64,000 bases of DNA, taken from NCBI GenBank assembly GCA_022478985.1, contig JAKSZP010018558.1, forward strand, positions 1 through 64,000, written 5' to 3'. This DNA comes from Massospora cicadina. Its lineage: Eukaryota; Entomophthoromycota; Entomophthoromycetes; Entomophthorales; Entomophthoraceae. Shown here one piece after another: positions 32,650 to 44,460 of this stretch; position 1 is the first letter of the stretch, and each line of letters starts with the position of its first letter. The position numbers and the translations under genes are program-made. The notes below the pieces were generated by a model. The model saw only the letters and a list, made by a program, of their open reading frames with translations, made no database searches and was not told the DNA's origin.

Positions 32650-33290
32650 ACCAATAATTATTTAGATAATTTATAATGATCTTAAATGATGATGATAAAA
32701 GATGATTTTTATTAATTGGTCAGGTGCTGGTATTATATACCTCTCAGGCATCTCCTTGCCAAATTCATCCACTAGATGAGTTCATTTATAATATGCCAAT
32801 CCTTTGCTGGTCATAGTAAAAATCATGAAATATCCCTAAGTCAATTTTGCCCATGAATTGACAAAATTAAAAATTGTTTCAGCCCAATGAATGGCAATAT
32901 TACTCCTATATTTGGGGCAAATTGAATTTAAAATTCAACATTAAAATCTTCTAAGTAAGGCTATGTCATAATTTGACGAATAACAATAAATGTGAATAAA
33001 AAAGATATTTGACTCATAAACATGACGCACCCCTAATCAGGACATCAGAAGGCCTTTCATAGCACTAAGTATGTCATAATTGAAACATTTATATCAAAGT
33101 GCTTAATAAATTGATTTAATTAATTGAACCCAAAATTCCGCTTCAGTGCATAATATTAGTGCACTAGTTTAGGAGGTGCAATTTAATTAATGCCGTGAGA
33201 CTAGTTTACATCCAAGTGGCTCTTAATCAGCCCTAATAATATTATATCTTAACTATTCTTAGATAATTATTTTCAAGATGCAATCAAGGC
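32650..33290 (-). repeat. LTR S2, first part (same family as solo LTR S1)
   Basis: Several blocks match S1 (61183-62375): TTTTTATTA...GGTC/CAG, then a TATA region followed by CTC(A/C)AGG(C)ATCTCC, and GACGCACC..TAAT(C/T)AGGAC(A/G)TCAG(A/C)AGGCC. On the minus strand TATATAA near 32738 gives promoter orientation. The start is not resolved; GGGTA at 32503 could be the partner of GGGCA at 38678 as a diverged 5-bp duplication. LINE B interrupts it. Confidence 0.6.
33281..33290. repeat. Target-site duplication of LINE B, 5' copy
   Basis: CAATCAAGGC here and CAATTAAGGC at 38531-38540 differ by one C/T transition. Confidence 0.65.
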
Positions 33291-33405
33291 AAAGCTTTTC
33301 TTTATCGTAAAAATCACTTTAGTTACTACAATTTGATTCAAACAGCAAATTTGGATAATCACACACAGGAAAGATGGGCGACTCTATCAATAAAAATAAT
33401 GCAAC

Positions 33406-34797
33406 ATGGGTGAGATCGCGGTGAGTGGGGCACTTAATGGTGCAACTAAGGGCAAGAAACGCCCTGGAGGGGGACCAGGAACCCAATTTGCAAAGAAATC
33501 TCAAACTCAGACACTGTCAGGGTTTATGGAATTCATTGTAAAGCACGCGCAATATATGTACATTCATTTCAACCAACCCTTATCAAAGGTGGAACATGGG
33601 ATCAGACTCTTCCTTGGGGATGAGATACCAAACCTGTGAGAGAAAACATGTGAGGCACAGCCCTCACTTTTCCCTCACGCGGTGTATGTAGCCACAAACA
33701 ACATGGGCCATGGCTGGATCAATATTGGTTTTTAAAAAGCTGATGAAGCCAATGCCGCAGCAAAAGTCTGTGTGGAAATTTCCCTCCCCAAGGGCAAAAA
33801 AATTGTGCGCACCGCGCACACCAGATGGAACAAAGTAAAAACTTTGTTCATCTCTTTTGACTTGCTCCCCACCAAGCTTCCTTGTAAGGTAATTGAGGAG
33901 GAGCTCTGCAAAGGTCTCATGGCCTATGGAGAAATTCAGCAACTCAAATTACAGCAATTTTGCCTGATGCCCAATCTGTGCACAGGCAAAGCTATCAATG
34001 TAATCAATCCCTTCCCTGAAGTGGAAGAGGACTTATCCAGAATTCCCCACACAGCAGAATTTCACTTTGAAGTTGGGGGCCAGTCAGCCGCATTCCAAGT
34101 TACACCAGAGCACGCACCGCCCATTTGCAACCACTGTGGCTCACTGGACCACAAGGAACATGCATGCCCTGTGAAAGAGGGCTTAATAGAAAATGACTAT
34201 TGTGAGGAAGCAATGGACGAAGATAATGAAAACTTCGCCAAAATGACTGATGATCACCACCCATTCTGCTGGGGTGAAGATGGACTATACTCCATCGTGG
34301 ACCCAGTTAAAAGCAAACAACATAAAGCAGCACAAAAAGCCCGCAATTGAGCAGCGGCCAAAGCAGCGGCACACGCAGAGTCTGCCATTAACCCTGGACA
34401 AATTTGGGAGGATATTTCGGATATTCACCAAACCAAGCAATCAGAACAATATGCCCAGGTCAAAAATTTTCACAGTAACCTGACTGAGTCACAAAGCAAT
34501 ATCAGTCATGCACATATTGAGGAACAATGCAATCACAATTTGGGCGAAAATGCGGTGCACAATTCACCAAAGTTGAACCTCAAAAATACAAAATCCAATC
34601 AACAATCTGCATCAAATCAACATGAGACCTGTGCAGGAAAAGTTGACACAAATGCAAAAAACTGCAATTCCATTGAATCATTGGGTCAGATCAAGAGAAC
34701 CAACAATGGCAGTGAAAGAATTGGAGTACAGATGCGGAGCATGGCCAAAATGAGCCATAATGGGATAGGGCCAGAGGGCCCTCCCAACCGCTCCTGA
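33406..34797 (+). pseudogene. LINE B ORF1
   Basis: The N-terminal part (33406-33639) is a 77-codon frame with a basic start (KGKKRPGGGPGTQFAKKSQT) and ends at a stop. After a shift the RRM-like part and knuckle are read at 33772-34350: CNHCGSLDHKEHAC near 34128, in the pattern C-x2-C-x4-H-x4-C. A stop at 34348 is followed by the low-complexity tail in further frames up to 34797. The protein would package LINE RNA. At least three lesions are visible. Confidence 0.8.
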
Positions 34798-34825
34798 GGC
34801 GCCGCAGGCACCTCAGTGTCAATAG

Positions 34826-35502
34826 GGATGCTAAACATCGTGGGAGCCAGGGATCATACATCCCAAGCCAAAAAGATAGCATTTCTGTGAAAACCCCTTG
34901 TAGACATCTTGGCTATCCACGAAACCCACTGTCTACAAGGGGAAGAAGAATCCTGGTCAACCAGGGTTGCACCATCACAATCAGTATGGACGTCTCACTG
35001 TGGGGTGATCATCCAAAACAACAAAAAAAATTAAAATTACAAATTAGTCGTCACACTTGTATGGTTGAGTCTTGGTAGCAACAATCACATGCCAAGAGGA
35101 AATGATTTTGATAGCATGTATATATGTACCATGCACTGCAACTGAGAGAAAACAATTTTTGAAAAAATTCCTACTCTCACCCTCCCACCAGATACCATTA
35201 TGTTAGGCGATTTCAACTGCTGGGATAACCCCAATACAGATATATGGCCTAATCCCTGGGGATACCCACCTGGACACATTGAATTCCGCACAATGAAGGC
35301 ATCTCTTGGCTTACAGGATGCTCTTCCCCCCAATTCACCACTCCTTCCCCACATGACGTGGCCCAACATACGCAAGGGAGCGCTCATATTGATGAGTCAC
35401 ATTGACCACATTCTCATCCCACAATACCACTGCTCAAGAATCTTCAAGTTAAAAACAAAAAAGGTCAATTTTTCTGACCACCAATTAGTTATGGTGCAGT
35501 AA
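34826..35502 (+). pseudogene. LINE B ORF2 endonuclease domain
   Basis: Starts LNIVGARDHTSQAKKI, then DILAIHETHC with the metal-binding Glu. After frame breaks, MLGDFNCWDNP (catalytic Asp and Asn), SHIDHILIP and SDHQLVM (catalytic His) are all readable near 35200-35500. The motif order is that of APE-type LINE endonucleases. These catalytic motifs are better kept than in LINE A, but stops near 34890 and 35500 break the frame. Confidence 0.8.
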
Positions 35503-35719
35503 ACGCCAACCCAATCCCACACACAGGTGTCGCCTTGGAGAAAGCTTCACCTGGAAAATATAAAATTTCCCGAGATTTCCAACTGGGTTGAAAACAAGGC
35601 TACAAACCCAGAATTCACAACCCCATTCACTTTGGATCCCATTGGAACATGGGAAAATTATAAAAAGGATTTAATCAACAAAACCTGACATATTGCATCA
35701 CGCAAGTACACCGCGGACA

Positions 35720-37260
35720 CGGCCACAATCAAGCGTACCTTGGTGGAACTAGACCACCTGGAAATAAATACTCTGAGATCTGGATATAGCCCTAACTGGG
35801 GACGCAAATGGGAAAAAATTTCTGCCCAACTTAACAACCTCATCTTTGAACACCAACACAGAATCAAAGTATCAAACAAAGGTAAGTTCATAAAGGAAGG
35901 CGAAACCTGTTTAACATACTTTTTCCACCAATTCCACTCCCACGGCAACCAGCCCACATGCACACAGGTCCACAAGATCAACGGCACCGTGGCAACTGAC
36001 CCTGAGGAGGTCAAGGCGGAAGTACACCGCTATTACACCGAATTATATTGTGAAATGCCAACAGATTCACAAAAAATTAAAGAATTTATACAAACTGCTG
36101 AGATACAAAGTACACCACCAAATTACAATATACTATCCCTTATTAAATGAAAGAGCTTTGGGAGACAATTCACGGTGCACCAAGTAGGAAATGCTCATAG
36201 CCTGATGGGATACCCTACGAATTTTACAAAAAATATTTTCAACAAATTGCCCCTTCCTATTGGCGTCTATGAACCAGAGCTTATTGGAAACACGCCTATT
36301 ACCAGGAGGCCATGAATCCTACGTTATAACCTTGTATAAAAAGGGTGACAAGTTGGACCTGGCCAACTGGCGCCCAATTGCACTCTCCAACACTGACACA
36401 AAAATTCTAACAAAAATTTTAGCAGCTAGATTAGGAGCAATTGCATCTGACGTCCTATCACCCAACCAGTTTGGGTTCATACCAGGGCGTTCAATCTGGA
36501 ACAACATACACCCTGTTGCAAACATTTGTCAATCCAAAGCAACTGGTGCCCTGGTCTTCTTGGATCAGGAAAAGGCGTATGACCGTGTTAGCTGGCCATA
36601 CCTAAAAGAATGTCTACATGCCTTCAAACTCCCACCAAGATTCATAAAATGGGCGATGCTCCTAACAGAATCTGCAACCATGGCTGTATGCGGCCCTGGA
36701 TTCCTAACAAACAAGATTAAACCACACAGAGGGCTCAAACAAGGGGATCCCCTCAGCCCACTGCTATACAATTTCAGCTTTAACCCACTCCTCCGAGTAA
36801 CTGACTCACGTCTCATGGAGATAACCTCACAAGGACAACCAACAGTTAAGATACTGGCCTTTGTGGATGACTGTGTAGCAGGTATAGCAAACAATGAAGA
36901 TGCCCGACAGCTGGAACGCACTCTAGAGGAATACTCCAAGGTGAGCAATGCATCGCTCAACAAAAGAAAGACAGAAATCATCCTCTTAGCAAATACACAA
37001 ACAATTGGGCCACAACATCAGAACCTCATACCAACACACGAAGAAAAAACTCAATTATTTTACCCTTTGCAACACCTCCCACCACCACTCCTGTCCAACA
37101 CCTTGGAATCTGGCTAGAATCAGGGGATATGCTAATGAGACAATGGAAAGTAACCTGTTACAACGGGTATCCAAACGCGTCGCCTCCCTCAAGGGAAGAA
37201 CCTCAGGACTAACAGGATGAGTTACAGTTGCTAACTCGCTCATCCTCCCAATACTGTGGT
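35720..37260 (+). pseudogene. LINE B ORF2 reverse transcriptase
   Basis: A 285-codon open frame (36260-37117) covers most of the domain: RLLPGGHESYVITLYKKGDK, NWRPIALSNTDTKILTKI, NQFGFIPGRSIWN, LDQEKAYDRVSW, LKQGDPLSPLLYNFSF and the catalytic box as FVDD (near 36868). Both Asp residues are kept; Ala to Val is a C-to-T change. The upstream linker is in the 136-codon frame 35740-36150, which ends at a TGA before GPDGIPYEF-like text near 36195. Confidence 0.85.
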
Positions 37261-37559
37261 ACCAGGCCCACGCGATAGCATTCTCACCTACCTTTATAAC
37301 CTCAATCCGCGCGCTTATCCAGGGCTGGCTGTGGCCTGGCTCTCACCCTCCTATACGGATGGAAACACTATTTGGCTCACGCTCAAGCGGAGGCATGAGA
37401 CTAATAGATATTAAAAGCCACGCCAATCACATCCTAGGACCTGGATATAAGAAATCCTTGCTACAGACCTCCCGCAACAACATTGGTCCAGAGCAGCAAG
37501 GACTAACTTTGCACAGGCGCTCAAATTAACCAACCCACATAGTTCACCCAGACTACTTT

Positions 37560-38350
37560 AGTACCTTTTTATGAACCCTACTGCAACGGGTCCGCATGGA
37601 ACCTCCCCTCATTTCAAACATATCCTCCAAACTATCTGCCGTATGGGATGGACCATAGAGAACATGGGTACTATACAGGGAAGGGGACGACCCATCCCCC
37701 AATTCAAATTAAGAAACCCAGAAAACCACTCCCAGAGGGATATGCTCGCAACAACCCCAAGCATAGCTAGGATAGAATACCTAGATATGTTGGACATTCC
37801 CTATGATTTGGCCACATAGAAGGCAATGTGGAAATTGATTCACCACCCACTCCTACAGCCAAGGATAGGAGCAAACGCCTGGTGCTGTCTGAGAAGGACC
37901 TATAGGATGGCGGACCATTCCAACTCCCTCCACAAAACATGTGCAGTATGTGGAGGGGAGGGATCCCTACATCACCGCCTAGAAACATGCCCCCCAACCA
38001 AAGCTATATGGCAGGAAGTCGCACGCCTGTTTAAGATCCAAAAAGAACAAGAATTCTTGATATCAGGGAGCATCTTCGCGCTCCAAATCAAGTCACCAAT
38101 CCCATCTACCCTCCGTTCTTTAATAACACCCATTGCAATGTGGACAATCCACACAATTGCATTAGATGCGTTCAAGGGCACGGTCCCAACCATTCATGGG
38201 GTTATTAACAGATTCCATGTTCACTTACTGGAGCACTTCCAAGCCTGGCTCTATGGATATATGAGACCAAGGCAAAAAGCGCTCATAGAATCATGGTCCC
38301 ACTCTGGTTCCTCCACACAGACCCTTTCCTTCACACCTGTTCCATAGCAG
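37560..38350 (+). pseudogene. LINE B ORF2 C-terminal part with CCHC motif
   Basis: The 82-codon frame 37571-37819 and the 173-codon frame 37826-38347 are separated by one stop (TAG at 37817). The second holds CAVCGGEGSLHHRLETC near 37940 and MWTIHTIALDAFKG, and runs to the natural ORF2 end. It is one of the better preserved LINE C-termini here. Confidence 0.75.
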
Positions 38351-38530
38351 GGGAAACCCCTTCAGAGTAGTACACCAACCCCCATACCTGGCAGTCCCGC
38401 TGGCAACAGGGGTAACTTGAGTACCCTGGGGTGCCTAATTTTATATTTGTCAGTTATTTCCTTAGTTTTACATATATTTGATAAAGTTTCCGTCCCCTGG
38501 TCAGCTTACATCAGTTAAATAAAATAAATT

Positions 38531-38540
38531 CAATTAAGGC
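38531..38540. repeat. Target-site duplication of LINE B, 3' copy
   Basis: CAATTAAGGC; see 33281-33290. Confidence 0.65.
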
Positions 38541-38677
38541 TGTTTTGAGGTAAATACAATTTAACAGATTATTCAGATAAATTGGTAAGTATTAAAGGAT
38601 TTAAAATGTGAGTAATCTATCAAAATTGATGGTTTTTATAAAGGGTTTATTTTTGAGTCAACCATCAAAATCTAACA
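38541..38677 (-). repeat. LTR S2, second part
   Basis: Ends AAAGGGTTTATTTTTGAG and TCAACC, the same text as the end of S1 (62339-62362), and stops at CTAACA (38677). This is the other side of the LINE B insertion. Confidence 0.65.
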
Positions 38678-38689
38678 GGGCATTGAACA

Positions 38690-40640
38690 ACCTCCGATAA
38701 AAATCAAAATTCTCCAATCCATGGCCATGGTCTCCTCTAAAGTGAATCATCCAGAATGGCTGTGCTAGCTGAAACCATGGAATTCAAACTTATTATGGAC
38801 GCCATGCTTAAAAACAAGAGGAGATCCTTCAGGAGCATGAGCAAGTAATAAATCAACTTAAAGTGCAGCTAGTCAGCTGTGAATACTTGGACAGCAGAAT
38901 AGGCAGTCGCCAATTGCTTGGATGACACACTGAACATCTACACTGCATGGAGCGGAAGATAAAACCCACATTTACCCACCTCATCCCCATTGGGAAGAGA
39001 AGAACAAGGGGTCGTTCAGGAAGGACATTTTTGCAGAATATGAGATTGGATAACCCGCTGAGAGCTTTTCACTAAACCCATGTGCAGTGGGAGCCACTCA
39101 AATCATGATGGCTGCTCTGAGGATGATTATGTTTCGACCCAACAAAATCCCCAGGTGATGGCAGTCCTGCCCTCTAAAGAGCCCTAAACTACCCCAAGAG
39201 CAGTTGGGTCTTCTGAGCTAGCCCCCTTTTTTGATATCCCAGTTATGGCTATGACCAAATCCATAGTACACTTCTAAGGCTTGCAGTTATGAGCAGGAGG
39301 AGTTCTGCATTGACAAGCTACCTCCATTTGACTGCAATGGAAACATCCATGGTTTCTTTAAATGATTTGAATTTGTGGCGGAAGGAGCCTCTGATTAGAG
39401 GGAGGCTAAAATGCTAATATCCGCCTTGGATTTCAGAAGTGCTGACCTAGTTACTTGCTACCTTCCAAGAAGTTCCGTTACTTACCACAAAGTGAAGGAT
39501 ATTGTGCTGCAGTTGTTAAGTGGTAACACAAAGATATCGCAGCAAAAACTGAGTTCTTGACCATTAGGAATCCAACGTAATGAGAACCTCACTGTGTTTG
39601 CTGAATGATTTATGGCAGAGGGTCATGTGTTATCAGGAGCAGGTGTTTTAGTTGAAGCTGACATGTGCATTGCAATGACCTTTGCGGTGAAGCCGTACTT
39701 AGAGTTTTACAATGCAATGACTCTGATTTTGGTCAATGATGTGCCCTTGCTCAAAATTGTTTAGTTTATGAGCCAATTATCTGCTATCTTTCCTTCACCC
39801 AATTCTGGGCGGAAACATACCGCCGTTGCTTCTGGTCCTTCTTATTTTGGAGAATCCAATCATCCTGTCCAGCTTCCACCTAGTAACCCTTGGCCTAGTT
39901 TGAACTACGCGCCTCATCCTCGGCCAAGTTACCCTCAGCAGTCTAACTTTTGTCTTAGCCCTGCTTATGATAATCGTCCACAGCCCAACTACTAACCTGG
40001 GCCTAATTACAATGACCATCAGCAGGCAGCTTATCAACCTGGCTCTGGTTACGCTGGTCATCCATAATCAGATTAGCAGCTTGGGCCATCTTATGAAAAT
40101 CAAGGATGCAGACCCTATGGGATGAATTGTTTTGAATGCAGCTGGCCCAGTCACCTTTCCTGAAGTTGCCTCGACTGTTGGGTCCACTACGTGCAGCAGG
40201 AATAATGCTATCAGGGAAAAGATGGAGCACAGTAGAGATGGGCTCTCTAAGCCCGCTATCTCAACCTCAGACGTCCCACCTGACCCAATTGTAGTATTTC
40301 TAGCAGATGTCCCTTAGTATGACAACAGGTTTTTATATCCTCAGCCAGTCGCAGGAGTAAATTTACTGACATGGGAACAAACCAAGGCCACAGCAAAAGA
40401 AGGACCTCAGGAGCAACCAAAGCCATATGCCTGCCAAATACTCGACCAGGCTTCTTCAGATAAGTTGGATCCAACCGCAGATGGCCTTCCCTGAAAGGAG
40501 TAAACGTCGCCCTTCCAGTAGATGCTATTGTCAAAGAATACCTCAAAGTAGGTAAAGGATTTTGAGCTTCCTTGTGAAATGAGACCCCTAAATGTACATG
40601 TATTAAACAGTCTATATGCTTATTATTTAGAATATACCTA
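38690..40640 (+). pseudogene. G3 Gag
   Basis: Begins near an ATG at 38757 (MAVLAETMEFKLIMDAMLKN) and is broken by many stops. Mid-part text includes ISALDFRSADLVTCYLPRS and FVAEGASDWREAKM, a capsid-like Gag segment. A proline- and tyrosine-rich segment is open at 39768-39995. A zinc knuckle CFECSWPSHLS(stop)SC lies at 40128-40169 with all four metal ligands kept. The region before the protease reads SLKGVNVALPVDAIVKEYL. The protein would form the particle and bind RNA. Confidence 0.7.
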
Positions 40641-40649
40641 ATGTCACAT

Positions 40650-40768
40650 TTTTGCAGCAAACAAACGCGTCTGAGCTATCAGAGATACTGGCGCCCCAGT
40701 TAACATAGTTTCTACTAAGTTGGTGTCGAAGATAACACTAAAACCTGATGTAGAACATCGCATGGTAA
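40650..40768 (+). pseudogene. G3 protease, N-terminal half (split by LINE C)
   Basis: The active-site motif DTGAPVNIVSTKLVSKITL is at 40684 onward, with the catalytic Asp intact. The frame is then cut by LINE C at 40768. The other half is at 46003-46204. Confidence 0.8.
40755..40766. repeat. Target-site duplication of LINE C, 5' copy (diverged)
   Basis: ACATCGCATGGT here versus ATATCACATAAT at 45991-46002. All four differences are transitions (C/T or G/A). Confidence 0.6.
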
Positions 40769-41104
40769 CTTTTCTTTCTTGTTGAAATCAATTATTGCAA
40801 CTGATTCAATTCAAGACTGGTAAGTCTGATAATTAACCGAGGAAATTAGTGTGCACTAAATGTTGGGTAAAGGCTTGGCAAGCATAGTAAAGGGCACAGA
40901 ACTGGTCTTTGCACTGTCCAAAGTTTGAAAACGCCTTGGTGACATCGGTGGTTTAGATAAAAATAATAAAACAGCGGTGAGTACTTAACCGGAGATTTTA
41001 GCCTGGCAAGCAAAACACAACCAGTACATCAAAATTCCGTATTACCAGCCCCTGTCATCAGTGGAGAATGAAGTTTGAGTTTTTTGGATATTAATTTAAT
41101 GGCA

Positions 41105-42222
41105 CTTTAGGAAAAGTTCTGCGATGATGTGCACAAACACTTACCAGCTGTTGTATATGTTGCACCGCATTCTAAGACCCATTTATGGTTGGGTCTCAGG
41201 TTTGAAACCGTGAAAGTAGCGGATGCTGCCGCACTGGTGCGCATGGTGGTCAATCTCCCAGATGTTTAAAAGGTGGTCAAAACGAAGCGCATGCATTGGA
41301 CTAAATCCAACCAAATATTTGTCACTTTTGACTTCCTCCCCACAACAGTTATATGTGAAGTGCTGGAGCACCACCTCTCAGTTGAGCTCAAAAGCTGGGG
41401 AACTTCACTCTTTTAAAATGCAGTGCTTCACGCTTATGCTGAGAGCTGAGCATGGGCAAGCAGTTGAGTGATTTCCTCAACTGCAGTCATATCAGAGGAC
41501 TTACCCAAATACCCCACACCGCAGTTGTCAATATTGCTGGGCAGGAATCCCGCCCTTTCCATGTTACTGAGGTTAGCACACCCCTTATCTGAACCTTTTA
41601 TCGTGCTTTTGGCCATAAGGCACACACTTGCCCTTCCAGAGAGGGTATCACTCAAAATGAAATCCTCCCCCAATGCAATGGGAAGTGCTGACTCTCATTA
41701 TGAACCTGAAATTGACGCTAATGCTGCATTTCCATGGGGTACGCAGGGGTGTGATACTCAGGTAAAACCTGTGTCCCCACAATAACGCAAAAAGGCCAAA
41801 CAGGCGCTTAGAGCAGCAGCAAAGGAAGCAGCTTTGACAGCGTCCATGATCCCACCTGCCCCAACCCAAACTAATATTGAGTTATTCGCAGCTGAAGTGG
41901 CTCAACAATTTGCTTACCAATCATATTGGGACCACCAACCTGTGGAACAGGTTTTCAAGTCACATTTAACTGCACAAAGTTACTACACAAATCAAAACCT
42001 GTTCCTCCAACCCAACCCTCCCTATCTTCTCTTGACCTCTAGTGGTGCAACCCAGGAGCACCGCGATATAGAATGTTGACCTAAAAAAACACCAAACCTG
42101 TAACTAAACTCAACGTAAAGGATAACCTCAAGGACTTGTACACACCACCAACCACACGGTCCAAACCTGCTGCTGAGTTAGTGGCGCAGGAAGGGCAATG
42201 GGGCCCTTCCCATTGCACCTAA
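41105..42222 (+). pseudogene. LINE C ORF1
   Basis: Reads KFCDDVHKHLPAVVYVAPHS-like text at 41110, the counterpart of the LINE A start KFCEDVHKIFLTAVYVAPHS, then GLRFETVKVADAAALVRMVV. Frames change several times (41223-41471, 41468-41785, 41834-42079). The knuckle region near 41600 retains GHKAHTCP but has lost its first cysteines. It ends at TAA (42220-42222) in a 13-base palindrome. Confidence 0.75.
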
Positions 42223-42231
42223 GGTGCGATG
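42215..42231 (+). promoter_or_regulatory. ORF1 stop / ORF2 start junction with 13-base palindrome (LINE C)
   Basis: GCACCTAAGGTGC (42215-42227) is a perfect palindrome around the central A of the TAA stop; ATG follows at 42229-42231 after six bases. LINE A has the same design. Confidence 0.5.
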
Positions 42232-43440
42232 GAGGGATCCTTCAAACTAGAGACGTTGAACATCGCAGGACTCAAGGCCTCGCCATCCCAGGCTAGGAAA
42301 CTGAGTTTTTAAAAAAATAATATACCTGTGGACATCCTGGCCATTCAGGAATCCCACTGTCCACAGGAAACCAAGGACACATGGGCAACCATGATCCTCC
42401 CTTCCCTTTTCTTTTTTCATTGCACACTGTGGAGTGCTTATATGTGCGACCTGTAGTTTTAAATTTATATCTAAATCCTTTTATCTCAATGTTCATGTGC
42501 TGGTCATGTCCTTTTCATAGGACGATGAAGTGCACACTATTATCAATGTTTATGCTCCAACCTGTGTGCAGGCTTGCCAGGTTCTCTCTCAGCCGTAACT
42601 TCCATCCCACTTCCACCTGATCCAATTGTGGTGGGCTACCTGAACTGCTGGGCCAACCCGCCACTGACTTCTGCCTTCACCGCCTACCCCATGTAGGGGC
42701 ACATAAAATATGCGTTCTAAAAGCCACCTTGGGGCTTTTTGATACTTTCTCCAAGCATGCACCGTTGCTACCTAACATGTCCCGTCCCCATGTGTACAAT
42801 GGTCAGTTGAGGTATTGTCCCACATTACTTTGTTCTTTCCCCATTGAACATTTGCCCCCAGATTGCACACTTTACTAATACAAAAATTAATTTCTTTGAC
42901 CACTGAATGAAATCAATTTCTGCACTCACTTTATCAAGTCCAGCGGCACAGGCGTCACAAAAGGTGAAAACTTTATCCAGCCAAGATCACATCGCCCATG
43001 TTTTCAGCATGGGTGGACAATGAAACTTTGGCACCGGTGTTTGCCACACTGTTCTGTGCGGACCCGCTTACTACCTGGTCAACCTTCAAAGTGAACACCA
43101 TCCTTGAGGCACGCCACATCTCATTGCGTCGCTCTCAGGATGCCTCAGCAGTCATTAAGTGCACGCTAGCAGAAGTGGACCACCTGGAGTCTAATGTCCC
43201 TGATGCAGGGTTCATCATGGCTTGGGGTTGAAAATGGCAGAAGTGTCTGCTCGTCTCAAAGCACTGTTAAGTCAACACAAATACACGTTTGTGTTTAGTA
43301 CAAGGAAAATAATAAAACAGCGGGCAACATGTGCTCCGCCTATTTTTATCACAATTCTTTGTACTGTGACAGAGTTTGCCTGCATACAGGTGGGCGTCTT
43401 GACAACTCAGTTGTAAAAACTCCAGCTGAGGTGGCAGTCA
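42229..43440 (+). pseudogene. LINE C ORF2 endonuclease and linker
   Basis: Begins MEGSFKLETLNIAGLKA, as in LINE A. DILAIQESHCPQ follows near 42335 with the metal-binding Glu kept. Later endonuclease motifs are scattered in different frames (VGYLNCWAN near 42635, altered from GDxN; and a DH(stop)-type end near 42900). The linker frames 42998-43231 and 43222-43416 match the LINE A region before the reverse transcriptase (ECTLAEVDHLESN-like text). Confidence 0.7.
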
Positions 43441-43559
43441 AAGTTTAGAACTTTTACTCTCTATTTATAAGTCTGAACCAGTTGAACCAGCAAAAATTAT
43501 TGAGTTTCTCAATGGCACGCATATCTATACCATTTTCTGATACCTGGAGTTAATGAATT

Positions 43560-44460
43560 TAATTACTATGGATGAACTCTGGTATGCTGTTTGCAAAGCA
43601 CCGCAAAGGAAGTGCTCAGGTCCAGATGAAATTTCCGTATTAGTTTTACAAGAGATATTTTAATTATTTCTCCTCTTTGTATCTTGCCTCAATGAACAAG
43701 TGTCCTTTAGAAATTCGCCTAATTCCTGGGGGCCAGGAGGCCTACATAATAACGCTGTATAAAAAAGGGGATAATCTGGACTTCACAAACTGGCGCTCCA
43801 TATCACTTACTAATACAGATACTAAGTTATTTACTAAAATTATGGCCAACCGCCTAAGGGAAGTTGCTTATGAAGTGATCGCCTCTGAGAAGTTCAATTT
43901 TATCCCCAAGCGGTCAATATGGGACAACATACACACTATAGCCAATGTCTGCCATTACACGGCTAATGGGACGCTTGTGTTCTTAGATCAACAGAAGCTT
44001 ATGATAGGGTCAACTGGGATTACCTCAAAGCCTTCTTTTACAAATTCCTCCTCCCCCACCAGTTCATTAATTGGGTGATGTTGTTAATGGAATCTGCCAC
44101 AATATCTGTGTGTGGCCCTGGTTTCCTCACTGATGTGGTTCACCCTCAAAGGGGTCTCCGCCAAGGGGACACTTTAAATCCACCCTTGTACAACTTTAGT
44201 CTCAACCCGCTTTTACGCAATGAGAATGCACGCCTTGCTGGTGAAAGTGCAAGGTCAAGCACCTTTTAGGATGCTGGCATTTGTGGACTATTGTGCAGTT
44301 GGGGTGTTGGACAACCACGATGCATAAGCATTGGAGGCTACTATCCAGGATTACTCCAGGGTCAGTAAAGCTGCCCTTAATGCCTCTAAAACCGAAATCA
44401 TTCACCACGGCCAGTAACAAGCCCGCTGGTCACCAGCACCCTCAGTCAGGCTGCTTCAGC
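43560..44460 (+). pseudogene. LINE C ORF2 reverse transcriptase
   Basis: The 133-codon frame 43677-44078 holds RLIPGGQEAYIITLYKKGDN, NWRSISLTNTDTKLFTKI, EKFNFIPKRSIWD and VFLDQQK. After a shift, LRQGDTLNPPLYNFSLNPLL is at 44155-44220. The catalytic box reads FVDY (near 44280) instead of FADD, losing one Asp through GAC to TAT-type change. The domain is inactive. Confidence 0.8.

Larger units (their letters stand above)
33291..38530 (+). mobile_element. LINE B, full-length non-LTR retrotransposon
   Basis: A 5.24-kb element beginning near CTTTTCTTTATCG (33295) and ending CGTCCCCTGGTCAGC then AAATAAAATAAATT. It has ORF1 (CCHC), ORF2 endonuclease, reverse transcriptase and C-terminal CCHC, in the same order as LINE A. 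The target duplication is short and has one mismatch. It interrupts LTR S2, which itself lies in the leader of G3. Confidence 0.85.
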
